From: Synechococcus sp. UW179A
GTDB taxonomy: Bacteria; Cyanobacteriota; Cyanobacteriia; PCC-6307; Cyanobiaceae
Assembly (NCBI RefSeq): GCF_900473965.1
Contig: NZ_UCNJ01000024.1
Location: 1 to 64,000, forward strand
Direction: 5' to 3'
Length of the DNA stretch: 64,000 bases
The translations under genes were made by a program, and so were the position numbers. Of this stretch, positions 1 to 12,600 are shown in pieces (the stretch's first letter is position 1; the number at the start of each line of letters is the position of its first letter). The notes under the pieces were generated by a model. The model saw only the letters and a list, made by a program, of their open reading frames with translations. It did not search any database and had not been told where the DNA came from.

Positions 1-632
1 CATCGTTTGCGTAGGCACCAATGGCAACGATGCTGCCATCGCTGGAGAGAGAAACTCTGCGGCCGCTGTAATCGTTGGCAGCTTCTCCATCGATATCGCT
101 ACCGCGTTGATTCCAGCTGGAGCCGTCCCATTTGTAGATGCGCGTATGGCCCGAGTTGTAGCCATTGCCATCGTTATAGTAGGCACCAATGGCGACGGTG
201 CTGCCATCGCTGGAGAGAGAAACGCTGCGGCCGCTGTAATCGTAGGCAGCTTCTCCATCGATATCGCTACCGCGTTGATTCCAGCTGGAGCCGTCCCATT
301 TGTAGATGCGCGTATGGCCCGAGTTGTAGCCATTGCCATCGTTATTGAAGGCACCAATGGCGACGGTGCTGCCATCGCTGGAGAGAGAAACGCTGAAGCC
401 GCTGTAATCGCCGGCAGCTTCTCCATCGATATCACTACCGCGTTGATTCCAAGAGGAGGAGGCTGAATCCCACTGGTAGATGCGCGTATGGCCCGAATTT
501 GAGCCATTGCCATCGTTTGCGTAGGCACCAATGGCAACGATGCTGCCATCGCTGGAGAGAGAAACGCTGCGGCCGCTGTAATCGTTGGCAGCTTCTCCAT
601 CGATGTCGGGGCCGAGTTGGGTGAACGACACC
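1..632 (-). repeat. FG-GAP-like beta-propeller repeats inside the giant CDS
   Basis: Three full units and one partial unit of 56-58 residues (168, 168 and 174 bp periods) are read on the minus strand. Each contains DIDGEAAxDYSG, then VSLSSDGSxVAIGA, NDGNGxNSGHTRIYxW and SSWNQRGS. This pattern is typical of FG-GAP_2-type units found in secreted marine bacterial proteins, which fold as beta-propeller blades. The 174 bp unit differs by two extra residues (a SASSSW variant). The array continues beyond the left edge. Confidence 0.85.
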
Positions 633-3600
633 GATCCGGCGAGTGAGGTGTCGGTGATGGTGACCGCCTCGTTGCCAAGACCTGAGATGCCCGAGGAGTC
701 GTAGGCGGTCTTGAGGTCAGCGGCCGTGCCTGAGAGTGTGTTGACGGAACTGGCGTTCACGCTGCCGGATGTGTTGCCGTCGAGGGTGTTGAGAACCGAG
801 ACCGCGAGGCTGGTGTCGGTGATGGTGACGGCCTCATCGCCGAGGTTGCTGATGCCGGAGGAGGCGTAGGCAGTGTTCAGGTCTGCAGCTGTACCTGTGA
901 GCGTGTTGATGGAATTGGCATTGACGGTGCCAGAGGTGTTGCCATCGAGAGTGTTGAGAACGGAAGCGGTGAGAGAGGTGTCAGTGAGGGTGACGGCCTC
1001 GTTGTTCAGTCCAGAGATGCCGCTTGATGTGTAGGCGGTGTTGAGGTCCGCGGCAGTGCCGGCAAGTGTGTTGATGGAGTTGGCATTGATGGTGCCCGAT
1101 GTTCGTCCGTCGAGGGTGTTGAGAACGGAGGCTGTAAGCGAGGTATCGGTGAGGGTGATGGCCTCGTTGTTCAGTCCAGAGATGCCGGCTGAGGTGTAGG
1201 AGATGTTCAGGTCAGAGGCAGTACCGGAGAGTGTGTTGATGGAGGAGGCATTGATGGTGCCTGATGTACGTCCATCGAGCGTGTTGAGAACCGATGCAGC
1301 GAGTGAGGTGTCGGAGAGAGTGACGGCCTCATTGCCGAGGTTGCTGATACCACCGGCCGCATTCGAGGCATAGGCGGTGTTGATGTCAGTGGCCGTACCG
1401 GTGAGGGTGTTGATGGAGCTGGCATCAATGGTGCCGGATGTGTTGCCATCGAGTGTGTTGAGGACCGATGCGGCTAGAGAGGTGTCTGTGAGCGTGACGG
1501 GCTCATTGCCAAGGCCGGAAACACCGCTGGAGGCGTAGGCGGTGTTGAGATCTGATGCACTGCCCGTTAAAGAGGCAACGCCTGATGCATTGATTACCCT
1601 GCTGTTGGCCGCATCAATTGCGTTTAAAAGATCTGCCTGGATATTGGCGAACGTAAAGATGATTTCTTCGTCGCCTAGACCGCTGAAACCTCCAGATGTG
1701 TAAGCAGTTGCGATATCACTAATTGCACCAACGATTTGGGTGATATTTCCGCAGTCAATATTGACGGTTGTTTTGCTGTTTAAGGTATTTAATTCATCCG
1801 CATTGACGCGTGTATCGGTAATGGTGACGGCGTAGGCGTTGCTGGTTTCGGTGAGACCGGCGAGTGTGGCCATGTCTCCTTCGGAGATGGTGGCTGTGAC
1901 GACACCGGATGTGTCGGCGGCGAGGCTGTTGGCCTGGGACGTGGAAGCGCTGCCGCTGTTGACATTGACCGCCTCATTGCCAAGGCCTGAGATGCCGGAG
2001 CCGTTGGCGGCGTAGGTGCTGATCAGATCAGCAGCAGTGCCAGAGAGCGTGTTGATGGAATTGGCATTGATGCTGCCTGTGGTGCGACCGTCGAGGGCAT
2101 TGAGAACGGAGACGGCGAGTGAGCTGTCGGTGAGGGTGACGGCCTCATTACCGAGATTGCTGATGCCGCCTGATGTGTAGGCCGTGTTCAGGTCAGCTGC
2201 GCTGCCTGTGAGTGTGTTGATGGAGTTGGCATTGATGGCGCCTGAGGTGTTGCCGTCGAGGTCATTGAGAACGGAAACAGCGAGGCTGGTATCGGAGAGG
2301 GTGGCAGCTTCATTGCCGAGGCCGGAGATGGAGCCGTTGCCGTTGCCGGTGTAGGCGGTATTGAGGTCAGCGGCTGCACCGGTGAGGGTGGTGATGTTGC
2401 TGGCATTGATGGCAACAGTTGTTTTGCCGTCGAGTGTGTTGAGAGCCGCTGCCGCAACGCTGTTGTCGGTGATGGTGATGGTGTAGGCGTTACCGGTTTC
2501 GGTGAGCCCGGCGAGTGTGTCCATGTCGCCATCGGAGATGGTGGCGGTGACCACACCAGACGTGGCGGCGGCGAGGTCGTTGGCCTGGGAGGTGGATGCG
2601 GAGCCGCTGTTGACGTTGACGGCAGTAGCGCCAAGGTTGTTGATGCCACCTGATGCGAAGGCGGTGATGAGGTCTGTTGCTGCACCGGTGAGGGTGTTGA
2701 TCGAGTTGGCATTGATGGTGCCTGAGGTGCGACCGTCGAGGGCATTGAGAACGGAGACGGCGAGGGTCGTGTCGGTGAGGGTGACGGCTTCGTTGGCCAG
2801 GCCTGAGATGCCACCGGAGTCGTAAGCGTTGATCAGAGCAGAGGCTGTACCGGTGAGTGTGTTGATGGAGGAGGCATTGATGGTGCCTGATGTGTTGCCG
2901 TCGAGGTCGTTGAGAACGGAGACAGCGAGGCTGGTGTCGGAAAGAGTGACGGCCTCGTTGTTGAGACCAGAGATGGAGCCGTTGGCGTTGGCGGTGTAAG
3001 CGGTGTTGAGGTCAGCGGCTGCACCGGTGAGTGTGGTGATGTTGCTGGCGTTGATGGCAACGGAGGTTTTGCCATCGAGAGTGTTGAGAGCAGCAGCGGC
3101 AACGTTGTTGTCGGTGACGGTGATGGTGTAGGCGTTACCGGTTTCAGTCAGTCCGGCGAGTGTGGCCATGTCGCCATCGGAGATGGTGGCGGTGACGACA
3201 GCGGATGTATCGGCAGCGAGGGCATTGGCCTGTGAGGTGGAAGCGGTGCCGCTGTTGACATTGACGGCTTCATTGCCCAGGCCGTTGATGCCACCAGAGT
3301 CGTAAGCGCTGATCAGATCAGCGGCGCTGCCTGAGAGTGTGTTGATGGAGCTGGCATTGATGGCACCTGAGGTGCGTCCGTCGAGGTCGTTGAGAACGGA
3401 GACAGCGAGAGTCGTGTCGTTGAGCGTGACGGCCTCATTGTTCAGTCCAGAGATGCCGGCTGAGGTGTAGGCGGTGTTGAGGTCTGCGGCGCTGCCGGTG
3501 AGCGTGTTGACGGAGCCGGCATTGATGGTGCCTGAGGTGCGTCCATCGAGGTCGTTGAGAACGGAGACGGCGAGGGTCGTGTCGGAGAGAGTGACGGCCT

Positions 3601-6600
3601 CGTTGCTCAGTCCAGAGATGCCGCTTGCTGTGTAGGCGGTGTTGAGGTCAGCGGCCGTGCCTGTGAGTGTGTTGATGGAACCAGCATTGATGGTGCCGGA
3701 GGTGTTGCCATCGAGGATGTTGAGGACGGAGACGGCGAGTGAGCTGTCGGTGAGAGTGACGGCCTCGTTGTTCAGTCCAGAGATGCCGGAGCCATTGGCG
3801 GCGTAGGCGGTGTTGAGGTCTGCAGCTGTACCGGTGAGGGTGGTGATATTGCCGGCATTGATGGTGCCGGAGGTATTGCTATTGAGGTCGTTGAGGACGG
3901 AGACGGCGAGAGATGTGTCCGAGAGGGTGGCAGCTTCATTGCCGAGCCCTGTGATGGAGCCGTTGCCGTTGGCGGTGTAGGCGGTGTTGAGATCAGCTGC
4001 AGCACCGGTGAGTGTGTTGATGTTGCTGGCATTGATGGCAACGGAGGTTTTGCCGTCGAGGGTGTTGAGAGCTGATGCAGCAACACTGTTGTCGGTGATG
4101 GTGATGGTGTAGGCGTTGCTGGTTTCGGTGAGCCCGGCGAGTGTGGCCATGTCGCCATCAGAGATGGTGGCGGTGACGACAGCGGATGTGGCAGCAGCGA
4201 GGTTGTTGGCCTGGGAGGTGGAAGCGCTGCCGCTGCTGACATTGACCGTTTCATTGCCAAGGCCAGAGATGCCGGAGCCATTGGCGGCGTAGGCGGTGAT
4301 CAGGTCAGCAGCTGTACCTGAGAGGGAATTGATGGAGCCGGCATTGATGGTGCCGGATGTATTGCTATTGAGATCGTTGAGAACGGAGACGGCGAGGGAT
4401 GAGTCCGAGAGGGTGGCTGCTTCATTGCCGAGACCAGAGATGGATCCGTTGCCGTTGGCGGTGTAGGCGGTGTTGAGGTCTGCTGCTGCACCGGTGAGTG
4501 TGGTGATGTTGCTGGCATTGATGGCAACGGAGGTTTTGCCATCGAGCGTGTTGAGAGCTGATGCAGCAACGGATGTATCTGTGATGGTGATGGTGTAGGC
4601 GTTACCGGTTTCGGTGATGCCGGCGAGTGTGGCCATGTCACCATCGGAGATGGTGGCGGTGACGACAGCGGACGTGGCGGCAGCGAGGGCATTGGCCTGT
4701 GAGGTGGAAGCGCTGCCGCTGTTGACATTGACGGCTTCATTGCCAAGACCGTTGATGGAGCCGTTGCTGTTGGCGGTGTAGGCGCTGATCAGATCAGCAG
4801 CGCTGCCTGAGAGTGTGGTGATGGCATTGGCATTGATGGCAACGGAGGTTTTGCCGTCGAGGGCGTTGAGAGCAGCAGCAGCAACACTGTTGTCGGTGAT
4901 GGTGATGGAGTAGGCGTTGCCGGTTTCGCTGAGCCCGGCGAGTGTGGCCATGTCGCCATCGGAGATGGTGGCGGTGACGACAGCGGATGTATCGGCAGCG
5001 AGGGCATTGGCCTGTGAGGTGGAAGCGGTGCCGCTGTTGACATTGACGGCTTCATTGCCCAGGCCGTTGATGCCACCAGAGTCGTAAGCGCTGATCAGAT
5101 CAGCGGCGCTGCCTGAGAGTGTGTTGATGGAGCTGGCATTGATGGCACCTGAGGTGCGTCCGTCGAGGTCGTTGAGAACGGAGACGGCGAGGGTCGTATC
5201 GGAGAGAGTGATGGCCTCATTGTTCAGTCCAGAGATGCCGGCTGAGGTGTAAGCGGTGTTGAGGTCAGCTGCTGCGCCGGTGAGCGTGTTGATGGAGGAG
5301 GCATTGATGGTGCCGGAGGTGCGTCCATCGAGGATGTTGAGAACGGAGACGGCGAGCGAGCTGTCGGAGAGGGTGACGGCCTCATTGCCGAGATTGCTGA
5401 TGCCGCCTGATGTGTAGGCGGTGTTGAGATCAGCGGCGCTGCCGGTGAGCGTGTTGATGGTGTTGGCGTTGACTGTGCCTGATGTGTTGCCGTCGAGGTC
5501 GTTGAGAACGGAAACAGCGAGGGTTGTGTCCGAGAGGGTGGCTGCTTCATTGCCGAGCCCAGAGATGGAGCCGTTGCCATTGGCGGTGTAGGCGGTGTTG
5601 AGATCTGCTGCTGCACCGGTGAGTGTGGTGATGTTGCTGGAGTTGATGGCAACGGAGGTTTTGCCATCGAGTGTGTTGAGAGCAGCAGCGGCAACGCTGT
5701 TGTCGGTGACGGTGATGGTGTAGGCGTTACCGGTTTCGGTGATGCCGGCGAGAGTGGCCATGTCGCCGTCGGAGATGGTGGCGGTGACCACGCCGGATGT
5801 GGCGGCAGCGAGGGCATTGGCCTGGGACGTGGAAGCGGTGCCGCTGTTGACATTGACGGCTTCATTGCCGAGGCCAGAGATGGAGCCGTTGCTGTTGGCT
5901 GTGAAGGTGGTGATCAGATCAGCAGCGTTGCCTGAAAGTGTGGTGATGTTGCTGGCGTTGATGGCAACGGAGGTTTTGCCATCGAGAGTGTTGAGAGCAG
6001 CAGCGGCAACGTTGTTGTCGGTGACGGTGATGGTGTAGGCGTTACCGGTTTCAGTCAGTCCGGCGAGTGTGGCCATGTCGCCATCGGAGATGGTGGCGGT
6101 GACGACAGCGGATGTATCGGCAGCGAGGGCATTGGCCTGTGAGGTGGAAGCGGTGCCGCTGTTGACATTGACGGCTTCATTGCCCAGGCCGTTGATGCCA
6201 CCAGAGTCGTAAGCGCTGATCAGATCAGCAGCGCTGCCTGAGAGTGTGGTGATGTTGCTGGCGTTGATGGCAACGGAGGTTTTGCCGTCGAGGGCATTGA
6301 GAGCAGCGGCCGCAACGCTGTTATCGGTGATGGTGATGGAGTAGGCGTTACCGGTTTCGGTGAGACCGGCGAGAGTGGCCATGTCGCCATCGGAGATGGT
6401 GGTGGTGACGACAGCGGATGTGTCGGCAGCGAGGGCATTGGCCTGTGAGGTGGAAGCGGTGCCGCTGTTGACGTTGACGGCTTCATTGCCAAGGCCTGAG
6501 ATGCCACCGGAGTCGTAAGCGTTGATCAGAGCAGAGGCTGTACCGGTGAGTGTGTTGATGGAGGAGGCATTGATGGTGCCTGATGTGTTGCCGTCGAGGT

Positions 6601-9600
6601 CGTTGAGAACGGAGACAGCGAGGCTGGTGTCGGAAAGAGTGACGGCCTCGTTGTTGAGACCAGAGATGGAGCCGTTGGCGTTGGCGGTGTAAGCGGTGTT
6701 GAGGTCAGCGGCTGCACCGCTGAGGGTGGTGATGTTGCTGGCGTTGATGGTGCCTGAGGTGTTGCCGTCGAGGTCGTTGAGAACGGAGACGGCGAGGGCC
6801 GTGTCGGAGAGAGTGACGGCCTCATTGCCGAGATTGCTGATGCCGCCTGATGTGTAAGCGGTGTTCAGATCAGCCGCTGTACCGGTGAGCGTGTTGATGG
6901 TGCCCGCATCGATGCTGCCTGAGGTGCGTCCGTCAAGGATGTTGAGAACGGAAACAGCGAGGGAGGTATCAGAGAGGGTGGCAGCTTCGTTGCCGAGACC
7001 AGAGATGGAGCCGTTGCCGTTGGCGGTGTAAGCGGTGTTGAGGTCAGCGGCTGCACCTGTGAGGGTGGTGATGTTGCTGGCATTGATGGAAACAGTTGTT
7101 TTGCCGTTGAGTGTGTTGAGAGCTGATGCAGCAACGGATGTATCCGTGATGGTGATGGTGTAGGCGTTACCGGTTTCACTGAGACCGGCGAGTGTGGCCA
7201 TGTCGCCATCGGAGATGGTGGCGGTGACAACTGCCGATGTGGCAGCCGAGAGCGTGTTGGCTTGCGCTGTGGTGACGGTCCCACTGCTGACGGAGATGGC
7301 CTCGTCGTTCAGGCCAGAGATGCCGCTTGATGCGTAAGCGGTGATCAGATCAGCGGCGTTGCCTGAGAGTGTGTTGATCGATCCGGCATTGATGGTGCCT
7401 GAGGTGTGTCCGTCGAGCGCGTTGAGAATGGATGCTGCGAGGGATGTATCCGTGAGTGTGATGGCCTCGTCGCTGAGCCCAGAAATTCCGGCTGAGGTGT
7501 AGGCCGTGTTGAGGTCAGCGGCTGCACCGCTGAGGGTGTCGATGGAGCTGGCATTGATGGTGCCGGAGGTGTTGCTGTCGAGCGTGTTGAGGACTGAGGC
7601 TGAGAGCGACGTGTCGGAGAGGGTGACGGCTTCGTTATTGAGACCGGAGATGCCACTGGATGCGTAGGCGGTGTTCAGATCAGCGGCTGCACCGGTGAGG
7701 GTGGTGATGTTGCTGGCGTTGATGGTGGTGTCTGTTTTCCCGTCCAGGGTGTTGAGAGCAGCAGCAGCAACGGATGTGTCGGTGATGGTGATGCTTAAGT
7801 TGTGTCCGCTCTCACTGATTCCTGCCAATGTGGCCATATCTCCGTTGGAGATTGTGGCCGTCAGGCTTCGGCTGCCATGCGAAATTAATCCTGAAAGAGT
7901 ATTGGCTTCTGCAACAGTGATTGACCCGCTTGCTGTGAAGCTGCAATTGCTGCCTAAGCCAGAAATCGTTCCGGCAGTTTCGGCCGCATACGTTGAAATA
8001 ATGCTTGCATAAGTTCCGGTGAGCCTCGTTATTCGTGCTGCATTGATCGTGACAGTCGTCAACGCATCAATACTTAAAAGATCAGTGGTGGCAACGGTTC
8101 TATCACGTATGAAAATTGAGTAAGCATTGCCTGTGCCGTTAAGTGTCAGGGCGTTGGAAACAAGCAGAGCGCTGGTTCCATTTGAGTCTGTCACTGTTGC
8201 AGTAACGACTCCCGACGTGTGGCCATTCAGGGTGTTTGCTTCTGAAGCGCGAATCCGGTTGTTAACAGTGATCGCTTCATTGCCCAGGCCTGTGATTGCG
8301 CCACTGCCTGCTGCTGTGTACGCAGTGTTGAGTGAGTCGTAGTCATCACTTGTCAGCGTATTGATGCTGCTGGCATCGATGGCGCCGGAGGTGTTGCCGT
8401 CGAGGTCGTTGAGAACGGAAACAGCGAGGGTTGTGTCAGAGAGGGTGGCAGCTTCGTTGCCGAGCCCGGTGATGGATCCGTTGCCGTTGGCGGTGTAGGC
8501 GGTGTTGAGGTCAGCTGCTGCACCGGTGAGGGTGGTGATGTTGCTGGCATTGATGGCAACAGTTGTTTTGCCATCGAGGGTGTTGAGAGGTGATGCCGCA
8601 ACGGATGTGTCCGTGATGGTGATGGAGTAGGCGTTACCGGTTTCGGTGAGTCCGGCGAGAGTGGCCATGTCGCCATCGGAGATGGTGGCGGTGACCACGC
8701 CGGATGTGGCGGCAGCGAGGGCATTGGCCTGGGACGTGGAAGCACTGCCGCTGTTGACATTGACCGCTTCATTGCCGAGACCGGAGATGGAGCCGTTGCT
8801 GTTGGCTGTGAAGGTGGTGATCAGATCAGCAGCAGTGCCGGTGAGCGTGTTGATCGATCCGGCGTTGATGGCGCCGGATGTGTTGCCATCGAGGTCGTTG
8901 AGGACCGATGCGTTGAGGGTCGAGTCGGAGAGGGTGATGGCCTCGTTGGCCAGGCCTGAGATGCCTGAGGAGGCGTAAGCGGTATTGAGATCTGCGGCTG
9001 TGCCTGTGAGGGTGTTGATGGAGCTGGCATTGATGGCGCCGGTTGTATTGCTATCGAGCGTGTTGAGAACGGAGACAGCGAGGGATGTGTCAGAGAGGGT
9101 GGCTGCTTCATTGCCCAGCCCCGTGATGGAGCCGTTGCCGTTGGCGGTGTAGGCGGTGTTGAGGTCAGCGGCTGCACCGGTGAGCGTGGTGATGTGGCTG
9201 GCATTGATGGCAACAGTGGTTTTGCTGTCGAGTGTGTTGAGAGCAGCGGCAGCAACACTGTTGTCGGTGATGGTGATGGTGTAGGCGTTGCCGGTTTCGG
9301 TGAGCCCGGCGAGTGTGCTCATGTCGCCATCGGAGAGGGTGGCGGTGACGACAGCGGACGTGTCGGCGGCGAGGGCATTGGCCTGTGAGGTGGAAGCGGT
9401 GCCGCTGTTGACGTTGACGGCTTCATTGCCAAGGCCACTGATGCCGCCAGAGTCGTAAGCAGTGATCAGATCAGCGGCGCTGCCTGAGAGTGTGTTGATG
9501 GAATTGGCATTGATGGTGCCTGAGGTGTTGCCGTCAAGGTCGTTGAGAACGGAAACGGCGAGGGTTGTGTCCGAGAGGGTGGCTGCTTCATTGCCGAGCC

Positions 9601-12600
9601 CGTTGATGGAGCCGTTGCCATTGGCGGTGTAAGCGGTGTTGAGGTCAGCTGCTGCGCCGGTGAGGGTGGTGATGTTGCTGGCATTGATGGCAACGGAGGT
9701 TTTGCCGTCGAGGGCGTTGAGAGCAGCAGCAGCAACACTGTTGTCGGTGATGGTGATGGAGTAGGCGTTGCCGGTTTCGCTGAGCCCGGCGAGTGTGGCC
9801 ATGTCGCCATCGGAGATGGTGGCGGTGACGACAGCGGATGTATCGGCAGCGAGGGCATTGGCCTGTGAGGTGGAAGCGGTGCCGCTGTTGACATTGACGG
9901 CTTCATTGCCCAGGCCGTTGATGCCACCAGAGTCGTAAGCGCTGATCAGATCAGCGGCGCTGCCTGAGAGTGTGTTGATGGAGCTGGCATTGATGGCACC
10001 TGAGGTGCGTCCGTCGAGGGCGTTGAGAACGGAGGCGTTGAGAGAGGTGTCGTTGAGGGTGACGGCCTCGTTGCCGAGATTGCTGATACCGCTTGATGTG
10101 TAAGCGGTGTTGAGATCAGCAGCTGCACCGGTGAGTGTGGTGATGTTGCTGGCATTGATGGCAACAGTGGTTTTGCCGTCCAGGGTGTTGAGCGCCGATA
10201 CCGCGACCGATGCGTCGCTGATGGTGATCGAGTAAGCGTTGCCGGTTTCTGTGAGCCCAGCCAGGGTTGCGAGATCGCCATCGGAGAGGGTGGCGGTGAC
10301 AACGCCGGAGGTGGCAGCAGCGAGGTTGTTCGCCTGTGATGTGGAGACAGCTTCGGAGATGGAGACAGCTTCATTGCCAAGACCAGAGATGGAACCGTTG
10401 CTGTTAGCCGTGAAGGCGGTGTTCAGATCGGCATAGCTGCCTGCGAGGGCATTGATGGAGGAGGCATTGATGGTTCCTGAGGTGTGGCCATCAAGGATGT
10501 TGAGAACGGAGACGGCGAGGGTCGTGTCGTTGAGAGTGACGGCCTCATTGTTCAGACCAGAGATGCCGGCTGAGGTGTAAGCGGTGTTCAGATCAGCGGC
10601 TGCGCCGGTGAGCGTGTTGATGGAGGAGGCATTGATGGTGCCTGAGGTGTGGCCATCAAGGATGTTGATGACGGAGACAGCGAGGCTGGTGTCGGAGAGG
10701 GTGATGGCCTCGTCGCCGAGATTGTTGATGCCGGAGGAGCCGTAGGCGGTATTGAGATCAGCGGCTGCACCCGTAAGCGTGTTGATAGAGGAGGCATTGA
10801 TGGCACCGGAGGTGTGTCCGTCTAAGGAGTTGAGAACGGAAACAGCGAGGCTGGTGTCGGAGAGAGTGATGGCCTCATTGCCGAGATTGTTGATGCCGGA
10901 GGAGCCGTAGGCCGTGTTCAGATCTGCCGCTGCACCGCTGAGTGTGTTGATGGAGGAGGCATTGATGGTGCCTGAGGTGTGGCCATCAAGGATGTTGAGG
11001 ACGGAGACGGCGAGTGATGTATCGGCGAGGGTGATGGCCTCGTTGCCGAGATTGTTGATGCCAGAGGAGCCGTAGGCGGTATTGAGATCAGCGGCTGTAC
11101 CAGTGAGTGTGTTGATGGAGGAGGCATTGATGGTTCCTGAGGTGTGGCCATCAAGGATGTTGAGGACGGAGACGGCGAGGCTGGTGTCGTTGAGAGTGAC
11201 GGCCTCATTGCCGAGATTGTTGATGCCGGAGGAGCCATAGGCGGTATTGAGATCAACCGCTGCGCCGGTGAGCGTGTTGATGGAGGAGGCATTGATGGCA
11301 CCGGAGGTGTGTCCGTCGAGCGTGTTGAGAACGGAGGCGGCGAGGCTGGTATCGGAGAGGGTGATGGCCTCGTCGCCGAGATTGCTGATGCCGCCAGAGG
11401 CGTAAGCGGTATTGAAATCAGCGGCTGCACCCGTAAGCGTGTTGATAGAGGAGGCATTGATGGCACCGGAGGTGCGTCCATCGAGGGCGTTAAGAACCGA
11501 GACGGCGAGGCTGGTATCGGAGAGGGTGACGGCCTCATTGCCGAGATTGCTGATGCCGCCTGAGGTGTAGGCGGTGTTCAGATCAGCGGCTGCACCGGTG
11601 AGTGTGTTGATGGAGGAGGCATTGATAGTGCCTGAGGTATGGCCATCGAGGATGTTGAGGACGGAGACGGCGAGGGAGGTATCGGCGAGGGTGGCCGCTT
11701 CATTGCCGAGATTGTTGATGCCGCCAGATGTGTATGCGGTATTGAGATCAGCCGCTGCGCCGGTGAGCGTGTTGATGGAGGAGGCGTTGATGGCACCGGA
11801 GGTGTGTCCGTCGAGTGAGTTGAGAACGGAAACAGCGAGGCTGGTATCAGAAAGGGTGATGGCCTCATTGCCGAGATTGTTGATGCCGCCAGATGTGTAT
11901 GCGGTGTTCAGATCAGCCGCTGCGCCGGTGAGCGTGTTGATGGAGGAGGCGTTGATGGCACCGGAGGTGTGTCCATCAAGGGCATTCAGAACGGACACGG
12001 CGAGGGACGTGTCGGAGAGGGTTATGGCCTCGTCGCCGAGATTGTTGATGCCGCCTGATGTGTAAGCGGTGTTCAGATCAGCGGCTGCACCGGTGAACGT
12101 GGTGATGTTGCTGGCATTGATGGCAACAGTGGTTTTGCCATCGAGCGTGTTGAGAGCTGATGCAGCAACGGATGTGTCCGTGATGGTGATGGTGTAGGCG
12201 TTACCGGTTTCGCTCAGACCGGCGAGGGTGGCCATGTCGCCATCGGAGAGGGTGGCGGTGACCACGCCTGATGTATCGGCAGCGAGGGCATTGGCCTGGG
12301 AGGTAGACGCGCTGCCGCTGTTGACGTTGACCGCTTCATTGCCAAGGCCGTTGATGCCGCCTGATGCGTAGGCCGTGATCAGATCAGCAGCAGTGCCGGT
12401 GATCGTGTTGATGGAGTTGGCATTGATGCTGCCGGAGGTGTTGCCATCGAGGGTATTGAGGACCGAGGCAGCGAGGGATGAGTCAGTGAGCGTGATCGCT
12501 TCGTTGTTCAGACCTGAGAGCCCCGATGAGGCGTAGGCGGTGTTGAGGTCAGCGGCTGCGCCTGAGAGTGTGGTGATGTTGTTGGCATTGATGGCAACGG

